A model generated the notes under the pieces. The model was given only the letters and a program-made list of their open reading frames with translations, was not told the DNA's origin and searched no databases. Below, piece by piece: positions 14,331-27,214 of a DNA stretch of 64,000 bases; the stretch's first letter is position 1; each line of letters opens with the position of its first letter. A program made the translations under genes and the position numbers. The stretch is from Talpa occidentalis (Eukaryota; Chordata; Mammalia; Eulipotyphla; Talpidae): NCBI RefSeq assembly GCF_014898055.3, contig NW_023600993.1, positions 2,066,614-2,130,613 of the forward strand, read 5' to 3'.

Positions 14331-14405
14331 TGCCTGCTGGATGCCGGTCTTCACCTGCTCGCTCAGCATGCCTTCAAAGACAAAGGAGTCACCGAACTTC
14401 TCAGC
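14331..14405 (-). CDS. SUMF1: SUMF1 exon 3 (residues ~149-173)
   Basis: This 75-bp, 25-codon exon reads [19 protein letters not shown] followed by TGIQQA. It is in frame at both ends, so skipping it would delete 25 residues cleanly. In human the same exon (c.445-519) is skipped by a known disease splice mutation just after it. The acceptor is ccttccag and the donor is gtaagtag, a strong match to consensus. Ser155, a human disease position, is kept. The only difference I see from human is Gly for Asn near the end (VKTGIQQA). Intron 2, to the upstream exon, is only about 560 bp. Confidence 0.96.
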
Positions 14406-14962
14406 CTGGAAGGAAGGAAGGAGACAGAAACTGAAGGCCAGAGCAAAGCCCTGCAGTGCGGGATGAGGAACCTGCAGGTCGAGAGCACCTGAGACACACA
14501 GACCTTCACCCAGAGGCCTCCGTCTCCCACCAGGACAAACATCCTCTCTCAGGGCCTTCTCTGACATGGGCTGAACTCACGATAAAGCCAAGAGAGGGCC
14601 TGGGAGAGCTGGTGGGTGGTCAGACATCGAAATAAAACTGCAAAACCACTTGTGAAATGCACAGGCTCCTGCCTCACTCAAGGGGCGGCTGTCCGAGGGA
14701 AAAGGCCCCCGTGTTCGGCATCTCAGAGCGGCGTGGCCCAGTGTGCTCGGGCGCCACCCGGGCTGACAGTGAAGAGCAGGGTCCTGGGGTCATGGCAGCC
14801 AGGCCAGACTTCAAGGCGAACCTGTTTGTTGACCCTCAGGGGTTCCCAGGAAAGTGCCTGCCTCCTGGGGTGCTATGAGGAGCGGGGGAGCTGAAAAGCA
14901 GAGGAAGAGCTGAGCACAGCCACCACCCCAGAGACATGAGCTTGCTGCCCTCCCGCCATCAC
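14406..14962 (-). other. SUMF1 intron 2
   Basis: A short intron (557 bp) between exons 2 and 3. It has a strong pyrimidine tract before exon 3. No repeats recognised. Confidence 0.9.
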
Positions 14963-15136
14963 CTCTGTCAGGTAGCCAGTCGCGTTGACAAACTTCTCGA
15001 AGTCGGCGTTGCTGACTTCATAGGCGTCCATGTAGAAGGCGTCCACGGCCACTCTCCGCGCGGGCGCCTCCCCGTCCTGCCTGATCTGGGGCTCGTCCGT
15101 GCCCATGGTGAACACGCCGGCAGGGATGGGCACCAT
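14963..15136 (-). CDS. SUMF1: SUMF1 exon 2 (residues ~91-148)
   Basis: This 174-bp exon opens with [17 protein letters not shown] and ends with NATGYLTE. It encodes the start of the FGE-sulfatase fold of the formylglycine-generating enzyme, an ER-lumen oxidase acting on nascent sulfatases. The acceptor is a pyrimidine stretch ending in ctgcag, just before the ATG codon. The donor is gtgatgg. The ATG is an internal methionine (about residue 91), not the start, because exon 1 supplies the signal peptide. The N-glycosylation sequon at human Asn141 is kept (NAT here, NST in human). Differences from human are mild, for example DEPQIR for DDPQIK and AVDAFY for TIDAFY. Exon length and phase match human c.271-444. 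Confidence 0.96.
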
Positions 15137-15733
15137 CTGCAGGAGAAGACTTGGGACGTGGTGCGGCGCCCCACACAGGAAGCACCAAGGGAGTCTGAAA
15201 CCACGGCCCGCCAGCCACCCCACTCCCTGCCCCGACACAGTGAGCGACCAGCCACAAAGCAGCGAGGCCCAGTGGGAAGTCGGTTCTCCCGCCAATGTCT
15301 ACACAACACGAACAAGTGTGTTGTGGAATTGGGCCCAGCAAGTCGCCAAGCTGTGGAGGGCGGAGGACAGGCCAGAAGAGCCCACCGTCCTCTGCACACA
15401 TGGACGTTTTTCCTTCCGTGCATTCTCGTTTCTCTAGAAGTATGTTTAAAAGGAAATAGAAAACGCTTTTCTATCCTTTAAAGTCCCCGAATGCACCTGG
15501 GTCTCCAACAACAACGGTGAGATCGAAATGACTGAAGTAGGAAACCTAAAATGCTGAGGGGCCATGTCTTGTCCTTATTATGTCTTTGTCCTTAATTAAT
15601 TCCCTATTAAAACTCGTCATTGCAATTGCTTTGGTCGGTCCTACCTACCGTCTCACAAAACCTCTAACCTCCAAGAGAGCTGCCACTGCAGTGACCCTGC
15701 TCCAGGCCCAGCCCTAAAGAGAGAGTTTGAGGG

Positions 15734-16019
15734 CCTCCCTGCTGGCTCAGCGGTGGAGCACTGGGTTGCGAGGCTGCCTGCAGCCTCTGCAGCACCAGTT
15801 CAATCCCCAGCTGCTCCCCGGCCACTGGAGGAGGGTCCCACATGGCGCGCAGACCTCTCCTGCCGCCCGCTGCTCCCCTCAGCAGTGTACTTCGGTCCTT
15901 CTGCCTGCTCTGCTCCCCACTCTGGCTCTGGTGAATCCTCTCACCCTCCCGCGCTTCTGACTGTACCCAGTGCTTGTATAAACAAACAAACAAACAAACA
16001 AATCTTAAAAAAAAAAAAA
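15734..16019 (+). mobile_element. SINE subfamily A, full length
   Basis: Head cctccctgctggctcagcgg, body gcagacctctcctgccgccc, tail tacccagtgcttgtataaac with a (caaa)n stretch. The duplication aaagagagagtttgaggg ends at 15733. A copy with a slightly expanded AG run ends at 16038. Confidence 0.9.
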
Positions 16020-16039
16020 GAGAGAGAGAGTTTGAGGGT

Positions 16040-17420
16040 GACACTGACATTTTTCAGTGAATAATCACAGGTCCATGTTCAACAGCAATGAGTTACTAGG
16101 TTATTGCGAATCAAAACTCAGATTCCACTTCACACCCACATGAAGGCAAGACAACGGAACAAAGACAGACCTTCCAACAAATGGTTCTAGAATAGGATGT
16201 ACACATGCAAAAAAAAAAATTATATGGACACAGATCTCACTGCCTTCACAACATTTTACTCAAAATGAATCACAGACCGAAATGCAAAACACAAAACTCC
16301 AAAGCTCCTATAAGGTAACACAGGAGAAAACCTAGATGACCTTGCATGTGGCACCAGAAACACCACCTATGGAAAAAACAATCGCTAATCATTGAAATGA
16401 AAAATTTTCGCTCTGCAAAAGACAAGGTCCTGAGATTTAGAAGACAAACCACAGGCTGGGACAGGATATTTACAGAAAATACATCTGATAAAGGACGGCT
16501 ATCCAAAACAAATGACTCCTAAAACTTAACCAGGAAACAATTCCATTTTAAAAGTGGGCCAGAGACAATTTGCCAAAGGGGATACAATTCACCAAAAGGG
16601 ATCCACAGGCAGCAAATAAGAACATGAAAATTTGCACCACGTCAGATGCAATGCAAAAAATGCAAATTTTAATGAAATGCTACCACAAATCTATCAGAAT
16701 GGCCAAAATCTGCAACACTGACCATGGCAAATGCTGCAGCAGGTGTGAAGTAACAGGGCTCTCACTCACTGTTGGTAGGGGTACAACAGGGGACAGTCAT
16801 GTTGGGAGATAGTTTGGGTTTCTTGCAAAACTAAGCATACTCTTGTCATTTGATTCAGCAATCACACCCCTTGGTATTTACTCAAAGGGATCAGAAATTC
16901 ATGTCCATACAAAAACCTGCAAACTGATGTTTATAGCAGCTTTCATCAAATTTCATCTAGACTGCAGACTATCACTTAGTGTTGGCAAAGAAGAGCTATC
17001 AAGCTAGGAGAAGACATGGAGGAAAGTTTTGTGCATATTAAGTGAAACAAATCCATCTGAAAAGGCTACATAATGCATGATTCCAGCTATACACCCTGCA
17101 GAAAAGGCAAAACAAATAATAAAAAGATCAGCGGCTGCCAAGAATGAGAAGGGGTTAGGATACGCAGTTTAAGTCAACAAAGACACTCTGTAGGATGTTA
17201 CGGTGAGAATTAAATGTCACTATACATTTGCCCAACCCCACAGAATGCACAACATCAAGGCTGAACCCTAATATACACTATGGATTTTGGGTAATTATGA
17301 CATGTAGGTTCATCCTTTGTAACAAATGTAACATGTGGTGGTGGGTGTTGGTAATGGGGGAAGCTTTGAGTGTGAGACCTGGAAAATCTCAACATAAAAC
17401 TACTCTTTAAAGTCTTTAGC
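16040..17420 (+). mobile_element. L1 ORF2 3' part and 3' UTR, broken
   Basis: Sense-strand L1 phrases in order: acaaatggttctagaatagg, tcaaaatgaatcacagaccg, ataaaggacggctatccaaa, ttgcaaaactaagcatactc, then the 3' region with caaagacactctg. All frames contain stops. It lies within SUMF1 intron 1, antisense to the gene. Confidence 0.65.
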
Positions 17421-18517
17421 ATAAAAAAGAAAGAAAGAAAACACTAAGATAATTTAACTCTTCTATAATATTGGACTTCCTAAGTTTAGAACAAAAGCCT
17501 AAATGTCAGAAATAGACCAGTAATCTGCACATGAACTAAAACATTTAAACCAAGAAAAACTAATATAGAATTGTCTCCACTGAAGCCTTTTCCCTGCATA
17601 ACAAGGTTACTTCAGGCTTAATGATTAAGCTCTTAAGTCCTTAAAGGCTTGTGGGCTGTGATGTCAGCAGCCACTAGTTTATTAATAGCTTGGGATGTTC
17701 CCAAACATTACAGAAAGTGAATATAAAAACTGGCCAAAGATGACTCACACAAGACCCAGTCTGGACACAAAACCACTCTAAAGGGATGGAAAATTATGTA
17801 TCTTGAAAATGTAATTCAAAAGGTACTGGTACCCACATCCCATTCTAGAACCAACTGGAAGATTTAAAATGAGATAATCAAGATTAGCCAGAAAGTTGTA
17901 GGCAAAATTTTGGGACAGAACAACACGTACATGCAAATAAGATAGCTGTCTTATTACTTACAAAGCAGATAAAGAGACACAGGGCTTTCTCTTCAGAAGG
18001 AAAGAGAAACTATCAGCTACCACCCAAATTTAAAAAGAATGAAAATCAAGTATGGTGCATGTGCGCATACACACACACACGCACATACACACACCAGTAA
18101 CTGGGGTTTCCCCACCACACAAAAGACAAACATGAATAATGCAGAACATTCTCGGAGGAATAACAGAAAAAAACTTAAAAGCAAATAATTAAGCAGGACG
18201 GAGACAACAATGAGAAGTCCAGCTATGCAGCTACTAACACTCTATACCTGAGATACAAAATGATGGCCCCTCACAGCCTAGTTGAGGAGAGACACCAACC
18301 AGCAAAGAAACATCTCTAATAATTGCTGTGTCACATGAAGCCCTACTAGTGTGGGAGTATATGGAAATACTGAACAGGAAGGAAAGGAAGGAGGTCCGGT
18401 AGAGCCTGCTCCGGGTTGTCACCTCTCACCTAGGTTCTGAAAATTGGTCCAAGTTAATCCAGAAGAGAAATGGGATAGAAACGGAAGGGGGGTGCCTGGT
18501 ATAAAAGAAGCATTAGT

Positions 18518-18800
18518 GGGCCTTCTTGATGGTGCAAGGGGTTAAGACACAACCTATGAAGCTATCCACAGCCTCTGCAGCACGAGTTCCGATCCCCAAC
18601 GAGGGAGCTACCCACATGATGCAGCAGACCTCTCCTGTCTCCCTGCTGCTCCCCTCAGCAGTGTATTTCAGTCAAATCCGCCTGTTCTGTTCTCCACTCT
18701 GTCTCTGGTGAATCCTCTCACCCCCCCCCCACACACACCTCTGGCCTGTACCCCAGTTCTTGTATGCGTAATAAAAAATAAACCTTTTTAAAAAATAAAA
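18518..18800 (+). mobile_element. SINE subfamily B, running into the assembly gap
   Basis: Head ggccttcttgatggtgcaag, usual body, tail ttcttgtatgcgtaataaaa and A-rich end at the N run. The right target-site duplication is not visible because the contig stops here. Confidence 0.85.
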
Positions 18801-18900
18801 NNNNNNNNNNNNNNNNNNNNNNNNNNNNNNNNNNNNNNNNNNNNNNNNNNNNNNNNNNNNNNNNNNNNNNNNNNNNNNNNNNNNNNNNNNNNNNNNNNNN
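18801..18900. other. Assembly gap, 100 N
   Basis: Exactly 100 N. This is a common placeholder for a gap of unknown size. Base composition changes from GC-rich on the left to AT-rich on the right. Confidence 0.98.
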
Positions 18901-20550
18901 AAATGATCAAATGATTAGATCTATTGCTTTAAATTGACATATTCTTTTCTTAAAAGATCACTAGAGTTTAAAGAAAGATTGAATATGTTATTTGGAAATG
19001 AAATTAATACTCTATTTAAAAATAAACATCCTATTTCCTGACTGTAAAAAAAAAATCTATATATTCCAAAAAGGAAATAGATGTATCTCCATTCAGATAT
19101 ATAAAATTCTGTCTTTGCTTTGCCACAGATATATAAAATTCTGCAGTCATCCTTAGAATAGCACTATTACTATAAGTGCAAAGTTTATAATTTTTATAAG
19201 TGTTTATATAATTGTTTACGTATTTTTTATAAAATTTAAAATAAAACACAATTTCAAAACCTGATTGACATTTTTTTATATTCAAAAACCAAATTAGAAG
19301 TGGCCCAAGCTTCTCTCAACCTCGGAGAGGCCCTCTGTTCTAGCTGATCTGAACTGTATTAAATAAAGGATTGACTTTGAGTTTAAAATTGCAGGGAAAG
19401 GGACTTGCTTTAGATTACCTTCAATTTGCAGTCCGTGTTTAGACAAGGCTAAGACACACTTGCACAATAACAGCCAGCTTGACTGAGACTGCAGAAGTCC
19501 TGTGTCCCAAGAGCCAACCTGCTCAAGATCCTCTCCCCTGTGTCCACAACACAGAGGTGGTCACATGTCCTGGTGTCCCCCGCTGGCAGTGGTTGGGATT
19601 GTGACAGAGCCTCGTCCTAAATAACTCCCTGTGGCTCAGCCTGATTACAATTCTTTCTCAATATAGTCTCTGATTTGCTTTCCAAAGGTCAGCCGCTTGA
19701 GTTAATGTGTTTCAGGGATGACCCATTCAGCTTGCATTGAAAATAGATAATTTTTATAATTTGAAAGAGAAGATAGAGCTTTTTGGGAAGTGGGAAAACA
19801 CAAGCCCCTCCCCCACTCTTGACTTGAGTTTTTGAACTATAACAATAAAAGAAACAGAAATTAGAAACCCATTAACAATCTCAGCATCCGTCTCTTCTTC
19901 TCCTGGTCCACATAGGGTAATTTTGGCAAAGTTGTAATTGTGGCATGACACAATTTTTTGTTCTGTCTTTTCTCCTCATGTCATTCATTCAAAAAAAAAA
20001 AAATCTAGCTCTTGAGAGGGGAGGAGTTTCTTTTTATTCTAAAGATGGTGTAATGTTACATAAAGTTTGGACATATTTTTTTTTTAAATGCACTCATAAG
20101 CCTGCCATCCTTACCAAACAACTTTAAATTTTACAGTTCTATCTATACTTTGTTCACTGCATACATATTTTGCATATTTTACATAATAGAACTATTTCAG
20201 TTATGGCCCACAAGCTTTCACAGGTTTAAAAAGAAAAGAATACATTATCCTAGCGCTCTAAAAAAAATCCCTGAAAACCTGTTTGATGGTCTCCTTACTA
20301 GTCCTTATCCACATGCATATTTTATTTTTACAATTGTAGTCAAAGCATGAATGCAACTTAATATTTTATTCTGTTCTTTTAAGTATAAAAAAATTAACAT
20401 TTCCTTATAGACTTTGCCAGTTCTTAAATTTTCTTTAAGACTTGAAAGAATTGCAAAAGTAATTAACACTTGTTATTAAAAAATCCAAAATTTCGTGAAA
20501 AAATTGTATCTCGTTATAATAATAAATAAAAACCAAAATTAGCAGGCAGT
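18901..20550. other. AT-rich sequence without recognised genes
   Basis: About 1.6 kb of AT-rich DNA right of the first gap. Short open frames only; no splice-bounded exon or clear repeat recognised. Confidence 0.7.
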
Positions 20551-21235
20551 TATAATCAGAGGCATTCTGCAGGGGACAGAGAGAGAAAGGAATCAAAACA
20601 GGGGAGAGAAGAGTGATACCGTAATTTTAGGTTTTCAGGCCTGGTCTCCCAGCCAGGAACAGATCCCAGGCTGCAGGGGCAGCGCTGAGTCCCAGCTTCT
20701 AGACAGCACGGGTTAGTGTCTCACGAAGCCACAGTAGGAACTTCGCTGATGCTCAGGCAAGTGAGCGAGAAGAGGCAAATTTGTTTAGAGAAAGAAAAAG
20801 TTTATTAAGGAGAAAAGGAACAGAAATAAAGAGGGACTCGCAGGCCAGTGGAACAGGCCGCAAGGGGCAAGGAAGCGGTAGAGGAGCTGTGCCTCAGGGA
20901 GTATGCACCTGCTTTCCCCAATCATTCTAAAGCTCCCCCAGTCTCTGTGATTGGTTAGTTCTCCGTGGGCTCACTCACTGCCTAAATGTCTCTGTGCCTA
21001 GAACTAAGTGCCTGTGTCCCAACCTTTATCTGAGAGTCCTTTCTCTTCATCGTCCTTGCCCAGGAATGTCCTGTTGCCCCTAGTCCTGGGTGTTGAATTA
21101 GTCCCCTTTAGAATTCGTTGCCCTTGTCTCTGGAGCCTCCTTATTCCTCCGAGGCTTTTCCTATTCTATTCTGACCCTATGGTTCACAGGTTAATTGGTG
21201 GTGGGAATTTTAGCAGGACTACATCTGAGAGGAGA
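20550..21235 (-). mobile_element. ERV-type solo LTR (approximate ends)
   Basis: Read on the minus strand, this has LTR order: a CCAAT box (aaccaatcacagag, at about 20950), then a poly(A) signal in ccttaataaactttttc (about 20800-20815), then a GC-richer U5-like region to about 20550. A 44-bp stretch of it (20783-20826) recurs at 36497-36540 with a poly(A) tail. No viral gene is adjacent. Exact TG and CA ends were not identified. Confidence 0.55.
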
Positions 21236-21265
21236 AAGCAAACAAACAAACAAAAAATGAACAAT

Positions 21266-21302
21266 GATATATATATATATATATTATATATATATATATA
21301 AT
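21266..21302. repeat. (TA)n microsatellite
   Basis: Two runs of TA separated by one extra T, directly after a (caaa)n stretch. Confidence 0.9.
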
Positions 21303-21332
21303 TGTGTCCCTCCCATACCCTATACCAATTTC

Positions 21333-21603
21333 TTTTTTTTTTAAAGATTTATTTATTTATTTGTTTATACAAGCACTGGGTACAGTCAGAAGCGCAGAAG
21401 GGTGAGAGAATTCACCAGAGCCAGAGGGGAGAGCAGAGCAGGCAGATTTACTGAAACACACTGCTGAGGGGAGCAGCAGGCGGCAGGAGAGGTCTGCACA
21501 CCATGTGGGACCCTCATCGGTGGCCGGGGATTGAACCGGTGCTGCAGAGGCTGAGGGCAGCTTCGCAGCCCAGCGCTCAACCACTGCGCCACCAGGGGAG
21601 GCC
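21333..21603 (-). mobile_element. SINE subfamily A, full length
   Basis: Minus-strand copy with tail acaagcactgggtacagtca. The perfect 15-bp duplication ccctataccaatttc lies at 21318-21332 and 21604-21618. Confidence 0.93.
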
Positions 21604-21618
21604 CCCTATACCAATTTC

Positions 21619-22900
21619 ATCCCCTCAACAGCCTGGAGTGCTCAACACATAACTTTTTCCATTTTACCCTCTTATCTTCCATACAAAAACAATATGTAAA
21701 CAAATCTACACTTTTTTAATGAAAATAGGATATTGTATACATTTCTTTGCAAATCAGTTTGTTTTTTTCCAAACCAGGTGTGCTGTTTTACATAGTTACT
21801 ATGTGGTAAGGACCTACCATAATTTATTCAGCTCTTTCCCTAATGGTAAATATTCCTATTGTTTCCAGTTTTCCATTTTCAAAAACAGTGCTGCAATAAA
21901 ACATCCATCTGCATATATTCTTTATACTGGTGATTTTATTTCTTTTTTTTTTTTTCATGTTTTATTTATTTATTTATTTGTTTGTTTGTTTTGTTCATAC
22001 ATGTACTGGGTACAGCCAGAAGCGCGGGAGGGTGAGAGAATCCACCAGAGCCAGAGTGGGGAGCAGAGCAGGCAGAAGGACCGAAGTACACTGCTGAGGG
22101 GAGCAGCGGGCAGCAGGAGAGGTCTGCGCACCATGTGGGACCCTCCTCCGGTGGCTGGGGAGCAGCCGGGGATCGAACCCGCACCGCAGAGGCCGCGGGC
22201 AGCTTCGCAACCCAGCGCTCTACCGCTGCGCTACCGGGGAGGCCCCTGGTGATTTTATTTCTGAGGGCCTGATTATCCAAAATGGCAGTTACAAGATCAA
22301 CAAACAGAATTATCCTGTATATAGTCACTCACTCTGACTTTCTTCGCTTGGCATCATGCCTGAGATTTGTACATCTTGTTGCTCATATCAGTAGTTTCTT
22401 TCTTTTTGTTACTGAGTGTAATTTAAGAGGACCAAATTACTTTCCAAAAGGTTATAACATCACAATCCAACTAGCAATAAGCAGGAATGTCTTTTTCCCT
22501 GAATCTTTATAAGCACTGGGTGTCCACATTTTTTTTAGTTGTTGCCAGTCTCATGAATGAATACTGTATCTTGTTATTTACTGAATTTGTATTTCCCTAA
22601 CTCTGGCGGATGTGCTTCTTGGGTCTCCTGTTTTCTGAGTGTATATATAATTTATCCATCTTTCTATTGAATTAAAATTTAATACTAATTCTGTTGAATT
22701 TCAATTTTAATTTAATTTGTGTACTATAGTATATCAACTTTAACTGTACATAGTATAATTTTTCTGTGCTCTATAATTTCTCTGTCCTCTGATTTTTTTA
22801 TAGTGCTTTTTGTCATAAAACTTTTTAAGTGTTAAGTAGTCAAATGTGAATATCTTTGCTTTTATAGCTTCTGGATTTCTTAACAAGCATAATGTAAATA
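21619..22900 (-). mobile_element. L1 fragment (antisense), split by a SINE
   Basis: Plus strand shows the antisense of L1: aacagtgctgcaataaaaca, ccaaattactttccaaaagg, and cttttatagcttctggattt. Heavily decayed. A SINE sits in it at 21944-22245. Confidence 0.6.
21944..22245 (-). mobile_element. SINE subfamily A inserted in L1
   Basis: Minus-strand copy with a long (attt)n/(gttt)n tail at the left. The perfect 17-bp duplication ctggtgattttatttct lies at 21927-21943 and 22246-22262. Confidence 0.93.
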
Positions 22901-23028
22901 TATGGGTTATCAAAGAAGGGCAGGAAGTGCCTTCACTGATTTAGATTACTGTGGGGCCAGGATGGGGGTCGGCAATGGAGCTGGTAAGGTTGGCCAGGAT
23001 TGAGTCTCTGTCAAAGCAAGGGAAGTGG

Positions 23029-23235
23029 TTGAGAATGTACACAGGCTCTAGGGCTGGTCTCAAATTCCCCGGGCTTAAATCCTGATGAGTGATCTCATCT
23101 AAGTTATTTGACTTCTCCCTGTCTCAGTTATTTTCAGCTTTAACGTTGGGGTATGAATTGCATTGTGTTGCGGGGAGGAGCGAGAGCTTTCCACATAATG
23201 AGCAGTCAGTACATATATGTTAACTATTAGGTTAT
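23029..23235 (+). repeat. MIR element
   Basis: Diverged match to MIR order: ggctctagggctgg, cgggcttaaatcctg, taagttatttgacttctccc, then tgagcagtcagtacatat. Confidence 0.55.
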
Positions 23236-24599
23236 AAGACTATGCAAGTTAGTCCAAGACAGGAGAGCTCACATTGGCCTCGGGCAGGCCCTCTGGCAGA
23301 CTCTGGGACAGTGGCCTAGGAGATGGGCTGCTGAGAGGACAGGGGGCCCACACCACAAAGGCACAGGCAGAATCTTGGGGCTTTCTTGCAGGGGCTCATA
23401 TAAAAGAAAGTGGGTATAGTATGTACACACTGTAAATGCTTGACTTATAAATCTTGTCTCTTCTCCTTTGTAATTCAGCCTGTGGTCACTTCCCAAACAT
23501 TGGTTAAATGAATCAATGCTTCCAACATATTTTTAATATTTTCAAAATTTTTTTAAATTAACTTTGATTAAAACAACATCATTGCAAAAATTTAGCTACT
23601 CATTAGAAAAACTTTGGAAAATAGTCACCATCAAAGCTATTTAGTGAATTAAATTACTCTCGTGCCACTGGATTTGATAGAATAATGTGGAAACTTATAT
23701 CAAATCACTTATACCATATTTATTATAAAATCATCCTACATAACAAAGGATTTATACAATATAAAAGGACTTAACTGACCCAAGCTTCCTGCTAAAACAA
23801 TAGCACGCACAGGCAGATTTCTATTGCACAGGAGTAGAGGGCCACGTAGAGTACCTTGACCTTTATAGGTGGATGTCATGTGAGGGACTCGTTCCCCTGC
23901 AGCTGCCTAGGCACTTGCTTATGGTGGGTTGAATCCAGGACGGGGCTGCCAGGTCAGAGGGAAGGCTCGAGCCTTCACCCAGAGACTCCCGCCACCTGCA
24001 TGGGCTGGAGAGCAGGAAGATGGCATGCCACTTCTGTGGGTGGTCGCAAATGCCATCAAGCTCGGCAGGCTCAGGCCTTGTACTCTGGAGTGGGAAGTAG
24101 CTTTGCGAGACTCATCTTTCAGGGGTGTTGCCTTCCATGTCCTGATCTGATGAGCTACATACAAATGAACAGACCCCAGGGTGCTGGTTACAGCTGTGAC
24201 TAGAGTGCCTTTTGCTCTGCAGTAGGTCTCCTGAATACACAAACAGACAATCCCAATATGCTGATGCTGACAGGAGGTGCTGATGCCCCTGAGAGAGAGA
24301 AGCCCCCATGTGTTGGTAATTGATAAACTACTACCCGGAACTGGGACGTGGAGCTGTAGTTCATACACACACCCACTCTGCACACATAAACTAAAAGGAA
24401 GAAAGTCATCATTTCTTGTAAGTCTACTGTTGCTAACATTTTGTTGAGGTTACATGCCTGTGTGCGTGTTATGTTTTATATATCTGTGCAGACACATGTT
24501 TGAAAAAATTAAAACAAAAATTACCACAATAAAAACAAGATCATTTATATGTACTGCCCCACAACTTTTCACTTAAACATGAATTAATGGCTATATATT
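23236..24599. other. Intergenic or intronic sequence without recognised features
   Basis: About 1.4 kb. Overlapping antisense frames of up to 154 codons at 23.9-24.4 kb have no recognisable domains and look like chance frames. Confidence 0.6.
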
Positions 24600-24782
24600 C
24601 CTGGCTCACCAATTACTAACTAGGTGGTTCTTGAGAAGTGACTTAACACCCCCCCCTCAGTGTTGTCATCTATAAAAATTAAAATAGAATTTTCCACAGG
24701 CAGTTATATTGTGAGAATTAAATGCGACAATACATATGGAGAGCTTTAGCAGGGCCCAGTAAATGTTAATTGTGATTATTAA
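24600..24782 (+). repeat. MIR element
   Basis: MIR-like order: gtgacttaacacc, tcagtgttgtcatctat, ttgtgagaattaaatgcgac, agggcccagtaaatgtt. Confidence 0.65.
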
Positions 24783-25061
24783 GTGATTAAATATTCTCCC
24801 AAATTTTAAATGGCTGTATGGAATTCGATTGTATCGCTATACTGATGTGTTAAATAAATACTTATCTATATAATTAAATTTACATGTCACTTATAAATCA
24901 TTTATACATCTATATCTGGCATATGCATTGTGATATAGTGGCATATATATGTATAAATACTGGCATGTTTATAGATGTTATTATGTTTTTTTTATATATG
25001 TATATGTAAAACTAATTTCTTCTCTTAGACGTTTAAGTTTTTTCTTTTTTTAGTATTGTAA

Positions 25062-25420
25062 CCAATAGTCCGTTTAGACTGCTCTAACAAATTACCATAG
25101 TTTGGGTGGTTTACACAATAAGCCTTTGTTTCTCACAGTTCTGGAGACTGGGAGTATAAGATCAAGGTGTTGGCAGATGCAATGTCTGGTGAACGCTTGC
25201 TTCCTGGTTTGCAGGTGCTTCTCTTTCCATTGTATCCATTATGGCCAAAAGGAAGCAAGCAAGTTCTTTGTTCTCTTGTTATAAGGGTACTGATCCCCTT
25301 CATGAGGGCATCACCCTTGTGATCTAATGACCTCCCAGAGACCTCCCCTATAAATATCATTACACTGGGCATTAGGGTTTCAACATATGAATGGGGGGGG
25401 CACAAGCATTCCACTCTTCA
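25062..25420. repeat. Old interspersed repeat, family unassigned
   Basis: Contains the pattern ccgtttagactgctctaaca, then ctcacagttctggagactgg, tcatgagggcatcaccc, and gggtttcaacatatgaatgg. I recognise this as a widespread ancient mammalian repeat but cannot name it securely. A related copy seems to lie at 46140-46560. Confidence 0.5.
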
Positions 25421-25502
25421 CAAGAACCCTTCAAGTGGACATCCTTACAACTAAATACTTGGGCACTTCATTGACTATCTATCTCATTAAGATAAATCCC
25501 CA

Positions 25503-25783
25503 GGGGGCCTCCCTAGTGACGCAGGGGGTTAAGACGCAACCTATGAAGCTTCCGCAGCTTCTGCAGCACGAGTTCGATCTCCCAGCCAACCAGGGAGCAA
25601 CTCACATGGCACAGCATTCCTCTCCTGACTCGCCCACTGCTCCTCTCAGCAGTGTTGTTCAGTCAGTCTGCCTGTTCTGTTCCCCACTCTGTCTCTGGTA
25701 AATCCTCTCACCCCCTCCCCACACCTCTGACCTGTACCCCAGCTCTTGCATGCATAAATAAATAGATCTTTAAAAAAAAAAAA
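25503..25783 (+). mobile_element. SINE subfamily B, full length
   Basis: Head ggggcctccctagtgacgca, tail catgcataaataaatagatc plus A-run. The perfect 14-bp duplication aagataaatcccca lies at 25489-25502 and 25784-25797. Confidence 0.92.
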
Positions 25784-27214
25784 AAGATAAATCCCCAAAT
25801 GTGAACTGCAATAAAATCATATCTTAAGTATATTTCCAGTTGGTACAAATTTTAATTTAAATACCAAATTGTTAACCCAAACTGGAATACTACTCTGGAC
25901 TTCTCACCAAGGTCGTTGTCAGCATGTAGATTGCAGGTCTCGCCTGTGTGGTTACCGGGAACTGGGATTAGTGCATGTTCATGATTACTTCCTTTTTTGT
26001 TGCTTCAGCATTTAACTGTGTATCACTAATATCCAGAGTCTACTCGACATCTTAAGCTTACCTTTGTGGGAAAGGAGAATATAGCTACTATTTCATTTCC
26101 ATAACTTCTGCAGTGAAAAATCACAGTACTATAATGAACACTGAAATTATTGATGAACTCTTCAGCTGAATATTTTTTCATGTGTCTCTCGCCTGCCCCA
26201 GGTATCTCAGGGAGAATAACATTATCAGTTGAAAATGTGAGGCAAACTTTCTCCTTTGAAGAAGGTTGACATCTAATGAGCTTCCCTCTTGCTATACTTT
26301 GTTACTCAGGTTGACTCCCCAAACCCTGGAATTGAGAGCCCCCTTGGAGTTCCCAGTCTGGTCCTTTCATTTTACAGAAGAGAAAGCAGGTCCAAAGAGG
26401 AGTCAGTGGTCACCCTGTTAGCTGATAGCAGAGGTGACATGGAACCTCCATCTTCTGATGTCAAGTCCAGTGGCCTTTCTGCACTTTCTATAGGCCAGCC
26501 CTGGCCTCTGCACTCCGTCCACTCCTATTCCTATGATTCCTGATCAGACAGCTCTGTGTGAGCCTGGATGACTCAGAGTTGAGGCCCAGGAGGGGTCAGG
26601 GTGGAGTAGTAGGTGGTGCAGGAGTGGCCGGTTACTTAGGAGGGAAGGGACTCTGACCTGGAATTGGAGGCAGCCCATGGAGCTGAGCCAGGGCTGGGCG
26701 TTGGCCAGGAGCAGCTGAGGAGCCATACCAGAAGGACTAGGGGAAAGGAAGCCTAGAAAGGCTGAGTGGAGAGCCCTGCCCTCAAGCCACAGGGTGTGGG
26801 TTTTCAGTTCTGCAAATTTGTGGAGCCACTAAAGGGTTTTTATGTTTTGCTGTTTTTGTTTTTTTATTTTAGTGGTAAAATATACATAACATGAAATTTG
26901 CCATTTTCACCAAATATTTTAAAGTATACATTTCAGTGGCATGGATGGCATTTGCTTTGTATCTGTTTCTAAAACTTTCCCATCACCCCAAACAGAAAGT
27001 TTGTACCTATTAAGCAATAACTCCTCATTCTTTCCCAGTCCTAGCCCTTGGTAACTTCTCATCTGCTTTCTGCTCTGTGAAATAGCCTAGTATAGAGATT
27101 TCACAGGACTATGACCTTTTGAGTCTGGCTTATATCACTTAGAAATGTTTTAAAGGTGCATCTGTGTTGTAGAACGTTATCAGTTTCTCTCTTTTTTGAT
27201 TTTGTATATACACG

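Larger units (their letters stand above)
15137..18800 (-). other. SUMF1 intron 1, 3' part
   Basis: Upstream of exon 2 on the minus strand lie a SINE (15734-16019), an L1 fragment (16040-17420), unassigned AT-rich sequence with a CA-rich tract at about 18065-18096, and a SINE running into the gap. No GC-rich exon 1 or promoter is present before the gap. Confidence 0.8.

Noticed and set aside
14873..15295. Use of the ATG at the start of exon 2 as a SUMF1 start codon
   Set aside because: It follows directly on a splice acceptor and corresponds to internal Met91. The true start with its signal peptide is in exon 1.
15753..16064. Recurrent Ser/Pro/Ala-rich frames (CSAPHSGSGES-type) as a gene family
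   Set aside because: They are translations of the SINE body and occur wherever a copy lies.
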